A DNA stretch of 64,000 nucleotides, taken from assembly GCA_022749755.1 (NCBI GenBank), contig CM040446.1:1790966-1854965 (forward strand), read 5' to 3'. This DNA comes from Azadirachta indica. Taxonomy: Eukaryota > Streptophyta > Magnoliopsida > Sapindales > Meliaceae. Shown one piece after another: positions 13,629 through 24,565 of the stretch; the stretch's first letter is position 1, and every line of letters starts with the position of its first letter. The notes below the pieces were generated by a model. The model was not told the origin of the DNA, did no database searches, and saw only the letters and a program-made list of their open reading frames with translations. A program made the position numbers and the translations under genes.

Positions 13629-15310
13629 GTACCCCTACTTTTCATACTTTTATATTTATTAGTTAGGGATGGCAACGAGGTAGGGTGAGGGTGAGAAGGC
13701 ATGCCTTATTCCCCATCTTATTATCTATTTTAACTCTTATTTCTTAATAAATTTAATGAAATAGAAATAGAGAATTTTTGCGCGAAGAATAAGTTTCCTA
13801 TCTCCATATCAATTTCTCATTTTATATTAATTTTATAAATTAATTTTAATAATATAAAAATTTAATTAACTTAAATAAAAATATTATTAATATATTATTA
13901 GAAACACAATATAAAATATTTTTAATTTTAATTTTTACTTTTTATTTGTATATTATATTTTTTTTTATAACATTAATTTATAACTCCATTTATATTATAT
14001 TCTATTTTTGATTACTTATTACATTTAATTATAATATATAATTTTAGAAATTATAATACAAAATTATATTTACATGTATAAAATTTAATTTATAAATTTT
14101 AATATATTTATATTATATTTTAATGGAAAATGAGGTGGGGTAGGGCGGGGAGAGATAAATCAATCTCTATCCCATTAATAAATTGGAGATTAATTTCTCC
14201 TCGTTCTCCACCCCATTTTTCGTAGATTTATCAAAATTCCCCCCGTTTGAGGTAAATCAAATCCACGAAAAATTTTGCCATCCCTACTATTAGTTAATTG
14301 ATTACATTAATATCGTTTATATTCCTAAATTTTTAATATTGATAATTTAATCATAATTATCTTAATTATAACAATTTAATATCTATATTAATTTTTTTTA
14401 ATATACTTTTTTAACTATAATAATTTAGTTCATATTTTAATATTTTTCATAATATATTAAAAATTAAATAATTTTTAATTTATTATTTTAATAAAAACTT
14501 AAAAAAATTTATTATTAAAAAATTATAATAATGAGTTAGATCGAACACGTAGGTTAAAATAATTTTTTATTTTTTTCTTTTCTTTCTCATTAATGATTTA
14601 ATACTTAATTATCAAAAAATTTTAAATAAAATATTTTTTAATATTTTATTTTTATATATAACATATCTATTTAAAAAATAGTGTTAAATTTATTATATTT
14701 TATTTAAAAAATTATCAAAATATAAATAAAAAATATATGTTATATATATATTCTCTTCTTTTTTATATTTTAATTAAAATTAAAGATATTATTTAACAAT
14801 AATATAAAATATATTTAGTTATTAATTTTATTAATACATGACACCAAATTCTTTTCTTCTTTTATGTTTTTATAATAAATATAATTAAGTTAATACAATC
14901 TTTTAAATAAATATAGTGTATAAAAATAAAATGTTAAAAAATATTAAAATTTTTTTTAAGTATTAAATATTAAATTATTATTAAAAAAGTAAAAAAAAAA
15001 AGATTAAAAACATTTTAATATACAGGTCTGATCTGCATTAGTAGTAGATTTTTTTTTAATAATAGTATTTTTTTAATTTTTATTAAAATAATAAATTAAG
15101 TAATTATTTAATCTTTAATATATTATAAAAATATTAAAATAAAGATTAAATTATTATAATTAAAAAAATATATTGTAAAAAATATTAAAATAAAAACTAA
15201 ATTATTATAATAAGATAATTATGTTTTAAGTTATTAATAATTAAAAATTTAGACATATAAATAATATTAACTTAATTAGTTAACTAATAGGAATAAAAGT
15301 GAAGAGTATA
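13629..15310. mobile_element. long foldback (inverted-repeat) element with a nested MITE
   Basis: The sequence from 14287 to about 14665 reappears as the reverse complement of about 14915 to 15292. An anchor is CTAAATTTTTAAT near 14330 and its complement near 15240, with roughly 85% identity by eye over the best 180 bp. Weaker similarity continues towards a centre near 14790, so most of the element folds on itself. The outer left arm resumes on the far side of the nested MITE: CTACTTTTCATACTTTTAT near 13635 mirrors ATAAAAGTGAAGAGTAT near 15295. There is no coding capacity. This is probably a non-autonomous foldback or long-TIR DNA transposon. The family is uncertain and the true ends are not fixed. 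Confidence 0.75.
13664..14286. mobile_element. hAT-type MITE, 623 bp
   Basis: Both ends carry the inverted repeat TAGGGATGGCAA / TTGCCATCCCTA. The flanks are TTATTAGT (13656-13663) and CTATTAGT (14287-14294), which fits an 8-bp target-site duplication with one mismatch, as expected for the hAT superfamily. Subterminal parts are G-rich on the left (gaggtagggtgaggg) and C-rich on the right; the centre is AT-rich. There is no transposase frame. It sits inside the left arm of the larger foldback element, so it inserted later. Confidence 0.85.
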
Positions 15311-15715
15311 TATGTTTATTTGTTTAAAATTTTTTAGAATATATATATTAACAGATTAATTTTAAATTTTTATTTTTGTAAAAATAAATAACTTAAAATT
15401 TCTAATAAATATTATCTTAATAATATATCATCAAAGTTTGTTGTTGTTTTTATTTTTTAATTATTATTTCACAAATTTCTATTTTTATTTTTTTAATTTT
15501 CTCACTATAAAATTTAATCTGATAATTACTTTATTTTTCATCTTAAAAAACAAATAAAGGCTGGTCTAGACCGTTCCGGTCCGCTTCATGAAGCGAGAGT
15601 GCACAATCCGACTCAGTACTACAAAATTTTCCTTCACTCGATTCGATTGGCTCACTGCGAGAAAGTGTGAGAAAACGAAGGAAAAAAAACAAAAGAAAAT
15701 CGCAAAAGGAGAAAC
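15311..15715 (+). promoter_or_regulatory. upstream region and 5'UTR of TRAPPC5
   Basis: AT-rich to about 15560, then base composition becomes gene-like up to the ATG at 15716, which fits a promoter followed by a 5'UTR of roughly 100-150 bases. No unambiguous TATA box was chosen. Confidence 0.4.
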
Positions 15716-18700
15716 ATGATCGGAGTAGGGAAGATCAAGCAGTACTCTAACGTTCTCGATAAACCCCTTAGCAAAGGCAAACAAGAAGTATTGTTTTCTC
15801 GCTGTCCGACATTTTATTTTTATTTTTTCACTTCATGCTTTATGTAGCTACCGAGAAGATGCGCAGGATAGCAACAAGCTACTGCCGTTTGCAATTTTAT
15901 AAAGCTGAAATATTTATATCTCAGTTGCTTTCTCAGCATTCTTTTGTACAGAAACAGAGACAATTCAGATCTTAACGGCAGTTCATGTTGTTTTATCGTA
16001 GTTATTTTCATCGATCTTGTCAGGAGACATTGCAATTAAAGTAAATCTGTAGTGTAGATGTTGAAATTAGGTATTTCATATCTGGATTAATGGTTGGAAC
16101 TGAAAGTTGGCATATTTTCGGATATGATAAATAGTTAAATTTGAAAATTGTATAGATTCAGAGTTAAAGTTTGATTTTTGAAAATTTATTTATTTATTTA
16201 TTTATTTTTTGGTTTTGATGGTTAGGTAAGTTTGAGTGCATTTGCATTTCTGTTCTCGGAGCTTGTTCAATACAATCAAACACAGGTTGACAATATCGCT
16301 GAATTAGAGCGAAGGTAAGCTTGAATATTGCAGAATATTAACGCAATTCAGTCTAATTAGTTAGACTTTGTGATCTCTATAGTAGATTATTATTATTAAT
16401 TTGTTCATTTATATATTTAATATCTTTCAATCTGTGGAGATGAAAAACAGAAGATGATGAAATCATGGTGTTACTCTAAGATTTTAGATTTCTTTGTGTT
16501 GATTGGATGATATTCTGTGATGCTAAGTTGAGTCATTATTTCTGGTTTTCATTGTTGTCCGAGTTTAGTTTAACCAAGAAGAAGAAAAGTTCACCTTTTG
16601 CCAACTGAATGAAGCTTAAAATTACAGTAGTTGAAGAACTATAATGGTATATGGGAACTTTCGGTTTCGACTCTTTTTTCTGTAGGTGGAACTCTATTCA
16701 AATTTGCTGTGTTCTTTCTGACATGATGCAGGTTGGAGGAAGCAGGCTACGCTGTTGGGGCTCGGGTTTTGGAACTTCTTTGCCATAGGGAAAAGGTATA
16801 ACATAATGTTACTTTCCAATTTGAAGCTCTAAACTAAATCCTACCATAGTACTTGTTGAAAATTTTATCAGCTTTTATTTATTTTACCTCTGGAGATAAT
16901 GTCTTATTGTCTAAATCTGTTGTATGGAGTAGCAATAGTGAAATTTGATGGTTAGCCCATGGAAGCTTGATTTTATTGGACTGATAAATTATTGTTGATA
17001 TGGGGAAGTAGCAAGAATGAAATTAGCTTGTTGATGCACATTTTTAGTGTTATCATTAATTTGGAATACTTCTTGAGTGTACGGAAATTGTTTTCATGGA
17101 ATCATTGATTACTTCTTGAGTATATGGAAATGGTTTTCATTCATTATATTTGCTGTAGTTCTAAACCTACAACACAGTTTTGAATCAGTGGTACTTGACA
17201 AAAAAGCGATATCCGTTTGTATCTTTTGTTACATTTTCAATGCTATATAAGTTGGATTCCTGGAATTTGGCATGAGAAGTGAGGCTTCGTCACATAATTT
17301 AGTTGTGACACACTGTAAGTTTGCATTTTATGAGTTTCTGACGTTTAAGTTGCTTTGTTCCTATTTGTTAATTATTTTTTATTTTTATAGGTCTCAATTT
17401 CCGATGCATGATGATATGCTTTTATTATTGAAATTTGACATAAATGTTTGGTATTTTTGTTTCCATATGCTTGGAACACCTACATTTTTGTATTGCATTT
17501 AAGCCTTGACCTCCAGATTTGGTGTTTAGGTGTTACGTTGGGATTAAGTGGGTTCAGAATTTATAACCAATTTTCATAAAAAGAAAAGGAAAAAAAAAAA
17601 GGTTGGCATTCTTTTATAAGTAGATACTGAATCTAGCACTTAATGAACTTTCATCTAGAGCAGATAGAATTGGAATGCTAAATTTTAGCATCTAAAAGAT
17701 TAGTAGAGTGGCTTATCTACAATTCTGTCTTTTAATTAAACACTATGGGTCTTTGTTCAGCTTATAACTGTGTGATGTTTTATCATTTGCATTTCCTTTC
17801 ATGATATTAGCAGAAGTATTTATTTATTTATTCTCTTTTTATGCTGCAGGGAAACAGAAGGGAGACAAGATTGTTGGGTATTTTGTCCTTTGTACACAGC
17901 ACTGTGTGGAAGGTCTTATTTGGAAAGGTAAGCAGTTTTCCTCAGCCATCTATTATTTTTCAGGATGTAATATCTGAAAGTCCAGTGACTTCTTCATGAT
18001 CATTTTATTGAATAAAATGTTATAATCATTTTAGTAAACTTTTTCCTGTTTCCTACTTCTGACCTTTGGTTTCTGCTTGATTTCATGCAAGCTAAACATC
18101 AATCAGTGAAGTAACATTTGATTTATATTTAAAGCGTGTTCCATTTATTGAGTTTTCTAAATACAAGCACAATATTTGCATGAAATTTTATGAAATCTTG
18201 AGTATCTTAATTTACTCATAATTCTCTAACCACTGGTCATTGAGAAAGATTATTTTATTTTTTGTTTATCAGAATGAATATTCTTATAATGGCAATGCTG
18301 AAATTTTGATAATTCATTGAAAAGACTTTTATCAGAGACAAAGAATGGATATTTATTTTGGATTTGAAATTTGGGATACACAATGATATGCTTTGAAACT
18401 ATGAAAAGCAACGGACGCTGAAAAATAAATAAAATAATCATCATATTGAGAGGAAGGGATACCATGGACTATTATGTGTGACAGCCGCGCTCATAAATTT
18501 GTATTGGAGATGTATGAGAAGATTGACAGAATGCTGGTTCTTGTGACTTCATATTGTAATATTATGCATGAAATCCATTGGATAATCCATTAAATGAAAA
18601 TTCTATTTGTCACTTTAATAGGTAGCCGACTCTCTTGAGAAAGGCACTGAACATGAAGATGAATACATGATCAGTGAGAAGGAGCTCCTTGTAAACAGGT

Positions 18701-19321
18701 TATGATATGCTTATTACCTATCATTGTTAATGCGACATTACAACTGGCTGTATTTTGTTCTACGTTGAGTCCAACTGATGATTTTCTTCTAAATTTTTCT
18801 CCTGTTTGTAGATTTATTTCAATCCCAAAAGATATGGGGACATTTAATTGTGGGGCATTTGTTGCTGGAATTGTAAGGGTAAGTGTGGTACTGATCTTGT
18901 ATGTGTGATAGATCAGCTGGTGGACGAATGTTCTGATGTGCATTCTTTTTTCTTCAACCTGGAAGGGTGTTCTGGATAGTGCAGGCTTTCCAGCAGTGGT
19001 AACAGCACATTTTGTACCTGTGGAGGGGCAACAACGACCTCGGACAACCATTTTGATAAAATTTGCTGAAGAGGTACCTGCTACTTTTCCCCTTTCATTA
19101 GTGCTGCTTGCATTTGATGGCACATACATCACCTCCTGCCCAAATGATTATCCAGGCTCCAAAAGATTTAGTGGTTCAGAACTTTGCTTAACTAACATAC
19201 ATTTCTATTCTCTGTATATTGTGACAGCTGGAATAAACATCTGACCTATTTTCTTACTCTTTTGCCATGCATTTTTCCGTCTTCAAATTAGGTGTTGAGG
19301 AGAGAAGCAAGGTTGGGCTAA
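15716..19321 (+). CDS. TRAPPC5: TRAPP complex subunit 5 (TRS31 homologue), 8 exons
   Basis: Core subunit of the TRAPP vesicle-tethering complexes, which act as Rab GTPase exchange factors in ER-Golgi and Golgi traffic. Exons: 15716-15787, 16226-16314, 16732-16795, 17850-17927, 18622-18698, 18812-18878, 18966-19073 and 19292-19321. They sum to 585 bp, 194 aa, the usual family size. The protein starts MIGVGKIKQYSNVLDKPLSK and includes the conserved core MGTFNCGAFVAGIVRGVLDS, and ends VLRREARLG. All introns are GT-AG. Two exons (2 and 5) begin with GTA, so splice sites had to be set by frame. The gene is divergent from FIPS5. It corresponds, from memory, to Arabidopsis At5g58030, next to FIPS5 there as well. 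Introns 1 and 3-4 contain nothing else I could identify. Confidence 0.97.
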
Positions 19322-20757
19322 CGTCGGTGACAAGAATATCCTATGGGATTGTGATTCTTCTCACTGTTTTGTGACAACATGGTGAAGGTTGGTGAATACT
19401 TTTAACTGGATTCTCAAACCAATCAAGAAATTTCTAGTGATCTCATCAGTTATACTTGTGCCTATATGAACTCTTTATTTTTGAGTATAAACTTTTGTGC
19501 TCTATCAGCACTGTGACTACCGTTAGTTGCAGCAGATCTTGCCACTAGGATTCATGTAAATTAAATGTGATCATTATTTACCATTAGCAGTGATGTCCAT
19601 ATGAACTTAAATGGATTGCTCAATCAGAGAATATTTTGATTTATGTTCTAGCATGCACATGTGTGTTTAGTAGTTCCGTTTTGATGAAATCTTTATATAA
19701 TGAGTTTGATTCCTTTATATTAGTTTCGGCTGGATGATATCTTTATATAATGAAATTGATTGCTTCATATGTTGATTCATGACCCATTTTTCTGTTCCAA
19801 ACTGAACATGTTGGTCTTGACCTACATGATTGTATCAGTTGTCACTGTGCTTACCGGTTTCGAGCACAAGACAACTTTTAGAAAACCAATTAGTAGCTGC
19901 ATAAGTATGCATTTACCCACACCATATAAGCTGACTATTCTCCCATCTATGCATGTTTGCCTGTCGGCCTTAACATTCTATGTTGCTTGAAGAGAGGAAC
20001 AACATGAAAACAAAGCTATGAGCAATTCCAGAAACCACAAGACAACCCCAACAATTGAGCAGCAATATGAAGAAACAACCTAAGGACCGGAAATAATTAG
20101 AGCACTGATGATTTGCTACATTTAAAATCCAGAAATCTCTACCAAATACCTAATAGAACGCCTAATGATACTCCACAGAAACCACAAAGCTAAACAGGAA
20201 GGCAATCATAATAACCTGTTTTATCATCTCTTAACCTTTTCCATAGCAAATTCCAGCAACAGAACTTGCAAAAAACACTACACGAGAATCACCCAAGCAA
20301 AAACTGACAACCAACCAGCAGGATTAGATAGATGATAAATAGAAATATAAATCAAAACTAGTAGTGTTAGCAAATAACCAGATAAAAACCATTGCATATG
20401 TTGAGCCTTGTGTCCGGAACTAATGCAACTAGGTTCTCGCAGCAACTTAATCCTTTTCCAAAATACCTTCCACTCTTAACATTCTGAAGAAAAATTTATT
20501 TGTCTTTCCCTCAGGTGGTCATTTCTCAAATGACCAAACGGGAAGGAAAGAATCCAAGACTCGAAAATATTCCTTTCCTGTCTATAAACTAGCTAGCATT
20601 CATGTGGCAATCGAATGTGCGATTTCTTGGAAATGCAACGATACTTGACAATATATGAAAGAGAAAAATGAGAAGCAAGCAAAAATAAATGAAAAATGGC
20701 ACAGGCCTGTAGTCTAGAAAACACTTAATTTTTTTGTTTCATGATTTTTTGTTTTTT
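19322..20757. other. convergent spacer between TRAPPC5 and the CAF1 pseudogene
   Basis: Should contain the TRAPPC5 3'UTR on the left and the CAF1-like 3' region on the right. An imperfect tandem repeat of about 50 bp lies at 19683-19770 (GATGAAATCTTTATATAATG, then GATGATATCTTTATATAATG). Nothing else stands out. Confidence 0.6.
19683..19770. repeat. imperfect two-copy tandem repeat, period about 50 bp
   Basis: Two similar segments start at 19683 and 19733, each containing CTTTATATAATG followed by TTGATT and a short tail ending in ATAT. Confidence 0.6.
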
Positions 20758-21636
20758 TCACTGAGTAATCTGTCCATCATCAACACTGACACCAAACAAA
20801 ACACCAGCATATTTCTCAAGTGAGCCTTCAAAGAATTTTTCTTTCATTTTCATAAATGTACAACAAGTAACCAAACTATCTGAACCAGCTTGGTGACAAG
20901 TACCAATTCTCGGAACTTCCAACAGCTCTGCTAGCTTGTTCAACCCACCACGAAGGCCATTACAGAACTTCATCAGATATTTGATGTCATAAAGCACAGG
21001 AAAATACATCTTGATCAATTCAAAAAAATCTGCCTGTGTATCAGGTAGATCCTTACAAGTCAACAACTTAACCAGGTATCCAAAATCATTTAAACTATGA
21101 AATGTTAGCCAGTGCACATTTCTGTTCAACACAAACCCAGACGGCATAAGAGCTCACTGAATCTTTTAACATCAACACCCTTCTCCTTGTTCAACTTAAA
21201 ATAAGAGCTCACTGAATCTTTTAACATCAACACCCTTCTCCTTGTTTAACTTAAAATTGATGCCACTTTGTGATAACAACTTAATAGAATCCTGAGCATA
21301 GACATCCTCATCGAGGCTGAACTCACGAAAGTTGAATTGCCACACACAGTACTTATCAGTTCCACACTTGGGTAAATTCCCTTGATCATCAGAAAATGTT
21401 AAGCCTACTTGAACTAACTTCAAGAGATAAACATTGACTTTCATGTTATGGTAAGCATATTCATAATTGCTCTTGAAATTCCCTATCACACGCAGAACAG
21501 CACCTGGAAACTCGGTGTCCATGGCGATGTAAGGGTAATTGTCAACAATGTCCTGAATTAAATGAAATTCAGCCACTAGATTATCACTCCATGCTTCCTG
21601 AATGTGAAATAATTCGCTCTTTGGCAAAATTGACAT
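20758..21636 (-). pseudogene. CAF1-type CCR4-NOT deadenylase gene, disrupted by a 55-bp duplication
   Basis: CAF1 (POP2-type) proteins are DEDD-family 3'-5' exonucleases that shorten mRNA poly(A) tails in the CCR4-NOT complex. The first frame starts at the ATG at 21636 ([16 protein letters not shown]) and runs to 21196. It carries the DTEFPG motif at about residue 40 (first D and E of the active site) and [19 protein letters not shown]. The second frame ends at 20758 and carries [10 protein letters not shown] and [11 protein letters not shown] (third and fourth catalytic D). The two frames are separated by a 55-bp tandem duplication (21147-21256). It is not a multiple of three and places a TAA straight after ...RFSELLF, removing half the catalytic site. 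The coding part is intronless, as usual for plant CAF1. Upstream signals fit a 5'UTR intron, so this is not a processed copy. A misassembly or a segregating null allele is possible. Confidence 0.85.
21147..21256. repeat. 55-bp tandem duplication inside the CAF1-like gene
   Basis: 21147-21201 and 21202-21256 are the same 55-bp unit with one mismatch (TTCAAC against TTTAAC). Each begins TAAGAGCTCACTGAATC on the plus strand. The unit has no AG|GT junction on the coding strand, so precise removal by splicing is not possible. Confidence 0.97.
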
Positions 21637-22200
21637 ATTCTTTCCCTTTCCTTGTACAAAACATACATAAGCCAGTCTGCAAAAGCCAACAGCAACACAT
21701 GAAACCAAAGCATAGCACAGTCAATGGAAGAAACAAATACTAACACTAATTTAGTACAAGCAAAACCCTAGCAATCTTCCAAATTAAACAAGAACCCCAG
21801 AATTCAAGAAACTAAGGAAATGGACACTACAAAAACAGCCAAGAATTCGACGATGAAATGCACAAAGCAAATGGGCAGTACCCTTAAAATCAATACAAAA
21901 AAACACCCAAAACTGGAAAACCCCACAAAACACTAGAATTCAATAAAGCAAAGAAAACATCAGTGGAACACTGAATCAATTTAACAAAACTCAAACCCTA
22001 AAAACCATAAAATTGAAGAAATGAAACAAATAAGCAAAAACTAATTCAAGATAGATAGAGAAAGAAAAAGAAAGGGAAAGAGGGAGAATGGTATCTAACC
22101 TGGGATTTACGAGATGGGAAAATGCTGGATTGGACAACAATCAGCGGCAGTGGTAGAGTTACCAGGAAAAATCTAGGATTTTCTACAGAAACAAAAGAGA
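21637..22200 (-). other. CAF1-like gene leader with 5'UTR intron and promoter
   Basis: On the minus strand a donor (CCCAG|GTTAGATACC, last exon base 22100) and an acceptor (GGCTTTTGCAG|ACTGG, exon from 21676) mark a 5'UTR intron of about 420 bp. AACCCTA-type telo-box motifs (AAACCCTAAAAACC near 21995) lie within it. A preserved leader shows the locus descends from a normal gene rather than a retrocopy. Confidence 0.6.
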
Positions 22201-23361
22201 TTTATCTTTATCGACTCAAATATTTCTTTTGTTTTTTTTTTTTTTGGAAAAATTAACATTTCTGACGAACAATTGGGTTAATGGAGGAACGAGCTTTCTG
22301 GACCAAAAAAATAAAAAAAGAAGCTATAAGCCTGTAAGTCCTTCCTCTGCTCATATTATGACACAGGCGAGGATATCTACATTTCACTGAGCGAGAACAA
22401 GATTTTGCCGGTTCTAGATTGGCGCTTACATTTTTTTTGGTTGATTTTTCTGATTTTTCTAATAAATTATCTGAACAACTTGGGTTATGTATTTTTATAA
22501 AATAGGTCCCTATATTTTCAGTAAAGGCAGACTTATTTATTTTGTATCCAATATGACCTTGACTTTTTATATGTTGTCTAAACTTCTTTTATTACACATG
22601 AATTGGTCCTTATGTGTTTCTTTCTTTTAATACATACCTACTTTGTCTATTTGAATTAAACAGTTTCTTATATTTTTTATTTTTATCACTAGCATATTAG
22701 TCAAGTTCTACTAAAATTTTTTATAATTATCATTTACTCCTTGAGGAATTAGATCTACCCAGTGCCCACAAAACTTATGAGAAATTAGGACGCAAATATT
22801 TAATTATTCAATTTTTTTAAAAGAACAATCAAATCTCTCTCTTCCTAAATCTACATATAATTAATCTAAAAATAACGAGTGAATGAGAATACTATAGCAA
22901 ATAGTAAGATGGGATTGTAAGAAATGCAAAAAATGATTATTTTCTTGCTCAAATGTAAGTTTTATCAAAGATTTGAAGAGTGCTAATCATCTCTTACGGA
23001 GTTGATATCTCCATACCTTTGGCCCTACCAAGAAAACTAGAGAATGCCACAAATTATGGAGCAAATATATCAATATAATATTGAATAAAATAAATATAAA
23101 ATGAAATGAATTTATATATATAAAATGAATGAACCTATATATCTTATCTTAGGTGACTCCGCATCTTTCCAAAGTACTTGTCTAGATTTCGCTGTCAAAA
23201 CCTAACATTCATTTTTGCAATACACATGTTACAAAAAATAAAAATTGTAAAATTAGTATCTCAAAAATTTAAGATTTTGTGATATAGAATTGATGAATAT
23301 TAAATGACAGAGAATTTACACTTTTAGTTATCTTGTTAAAAGTGTTTTTAAATAACAGCAA
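22201..23361. other. spacer, AT-rich, repeat-like
   Basis: No gene recognised. From 22470 to 22760 the sequence has the style of old plant repeats (phrases such as AAATAGGTCCCTATATTTTC and AATTGGTCCTTATGTG), resembling the 25.9-26.1 kb stretch, but no ends or coding remnants were found. Confidence 0.4.
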
Positions 23362-23438
23362 GCTTTCGTAGCTGAGCTGGTAAGAGCACCCGTTTAGTAG
23401 TAAGCGGGAGGTCTTGAGTTCGACTCTAAACGAAAGCA
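23362..23438 (+). pseudogene. tRNA-Thr(AGU) pseudogene with enlarged anticodon loop
   Basis: The sequence starts GCTTTCGTAGCTGAGCTGGT and ends CGAAAGCA, so the 7-bp acceptor stem GCTTTCG/CGAAAGC is perfect and A is the discriminator. The anticodon stem is CCCGT/GCGGG, but the loop reads TTAGTAGTAA, ten bases instead of seven, apparently through duplication of GTA in TTAGTAA (anticodon AGT). The D stem carries G where the usual C would pair, and one T-stem pair is broken (CTAAA for CTCAA). A three-base insertion is too short for a tRNA intron. A-box and B-box (GTTCGACTC) are largely intact, so it could still be transcribed. Confidence 0.85.
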
Positions 23439-24565
23439 CAAACATGATCATTGTACTCATAACAATGAATCCATTCGAGGACACCGATTTTCTTTTTCAG
23501 TACTACAATTTTATAAGCTCAGATTTCCTGTTCATCTAAAGACAGCAATACAAAAAACAATCAGTTAATCCTTGGAAATTTAATCTTACTTTTTAAACCT
23601 TTTACAACAATGAATATTCTAACAGCAATTTTGCATACAGGAGTACTCTCCCAGGTTTGCTCGGTTGCCAAAATATTTTAAGCTGTAATGGCACAATTTT
23701 ACCCATTCCAGATTTTGCGGCTTTGCATGTTGAAGCTCCATATTGTCGCAGATTTCTCAATTTCACGTTGTCTACTGTTGCCATTGTCATATGATACTAA
23801 CAAGGCTTCAATAAAATTACATAAAAAAGAAGCTTTGTTGAGATTTGAGGCTCTCATGCAGGGGACCGAATGACCAAATGAAAAACTAAGACAAGTCTAA
23901 TGCTTAAGATCATGAACAATATGTTGCCCTAGAAGTACAACCCTATATCCATGAGAAAGCTCCAACTTCAAGTAGAACTCACTATAATCCCCAAGCAGGT
24001 TAAGTGATTTTTTTCTTTTTTTTTTGTGTTTTAGCATGGATGATGTCTCCAGTATGCAGGAAACTCAATTTGGCAGCACAAGAGCTCTTGCTTTTCATAT
24101 CAGTTAAAAGTTATAAAGTCAATGATTTGGATCCCAAAAACAATGCATAATTGAGTCCTCATTCTTATGAATCTCATTGATTGGAAACATCACATTGGGA
24201 AGATACAGCAACTCCATTTTTATAACGTTAGAAAACTGTTTGAAGAGAGTCCCTGTTGGAAGGAAGTTATAGGGGAGGACAATGAAACCACAAAGCACAC
24301 ACAATAGTTCATAGTGTCTATTATCAATATATAGATACTCAATAAAAGAAGCAAAACTATACCAGGCAATTCAAATACATACATCATAAAATGACTTTCA
24401 ACTGCGCACAAATCAGATGATTTATCTTATCAAGTCAACATAACCTTTGATGAAAATAACATAGAAACCTTGTCAACACAATATTTTCTATTCATAGAAA
24501 ATCAAAATAACAATAGAAGAAGGTAAACAGCAGACCATCAACTTACAGAAGATAATATATGACAA
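23439..24565. other. spacer downstream of RTF2
   Basis: Probably includes the RTF2 3'UTR on the minus strand. A strong donor, CTTCT|GTAAGT (last exon base 24547), lies 19 nt beyond the stop codon, so a 3'UTR intron is likely and terminal UTR sequence may sit anywhere from 23.5 to 24.4 kb. No other gene seen. Confidence 0.45.

Noticed and set aside
18671..19132. 153-codon minus-strand open frame
   Set aside because: It runs antisense across TRAPPC5 exons and introns and resembles no family.
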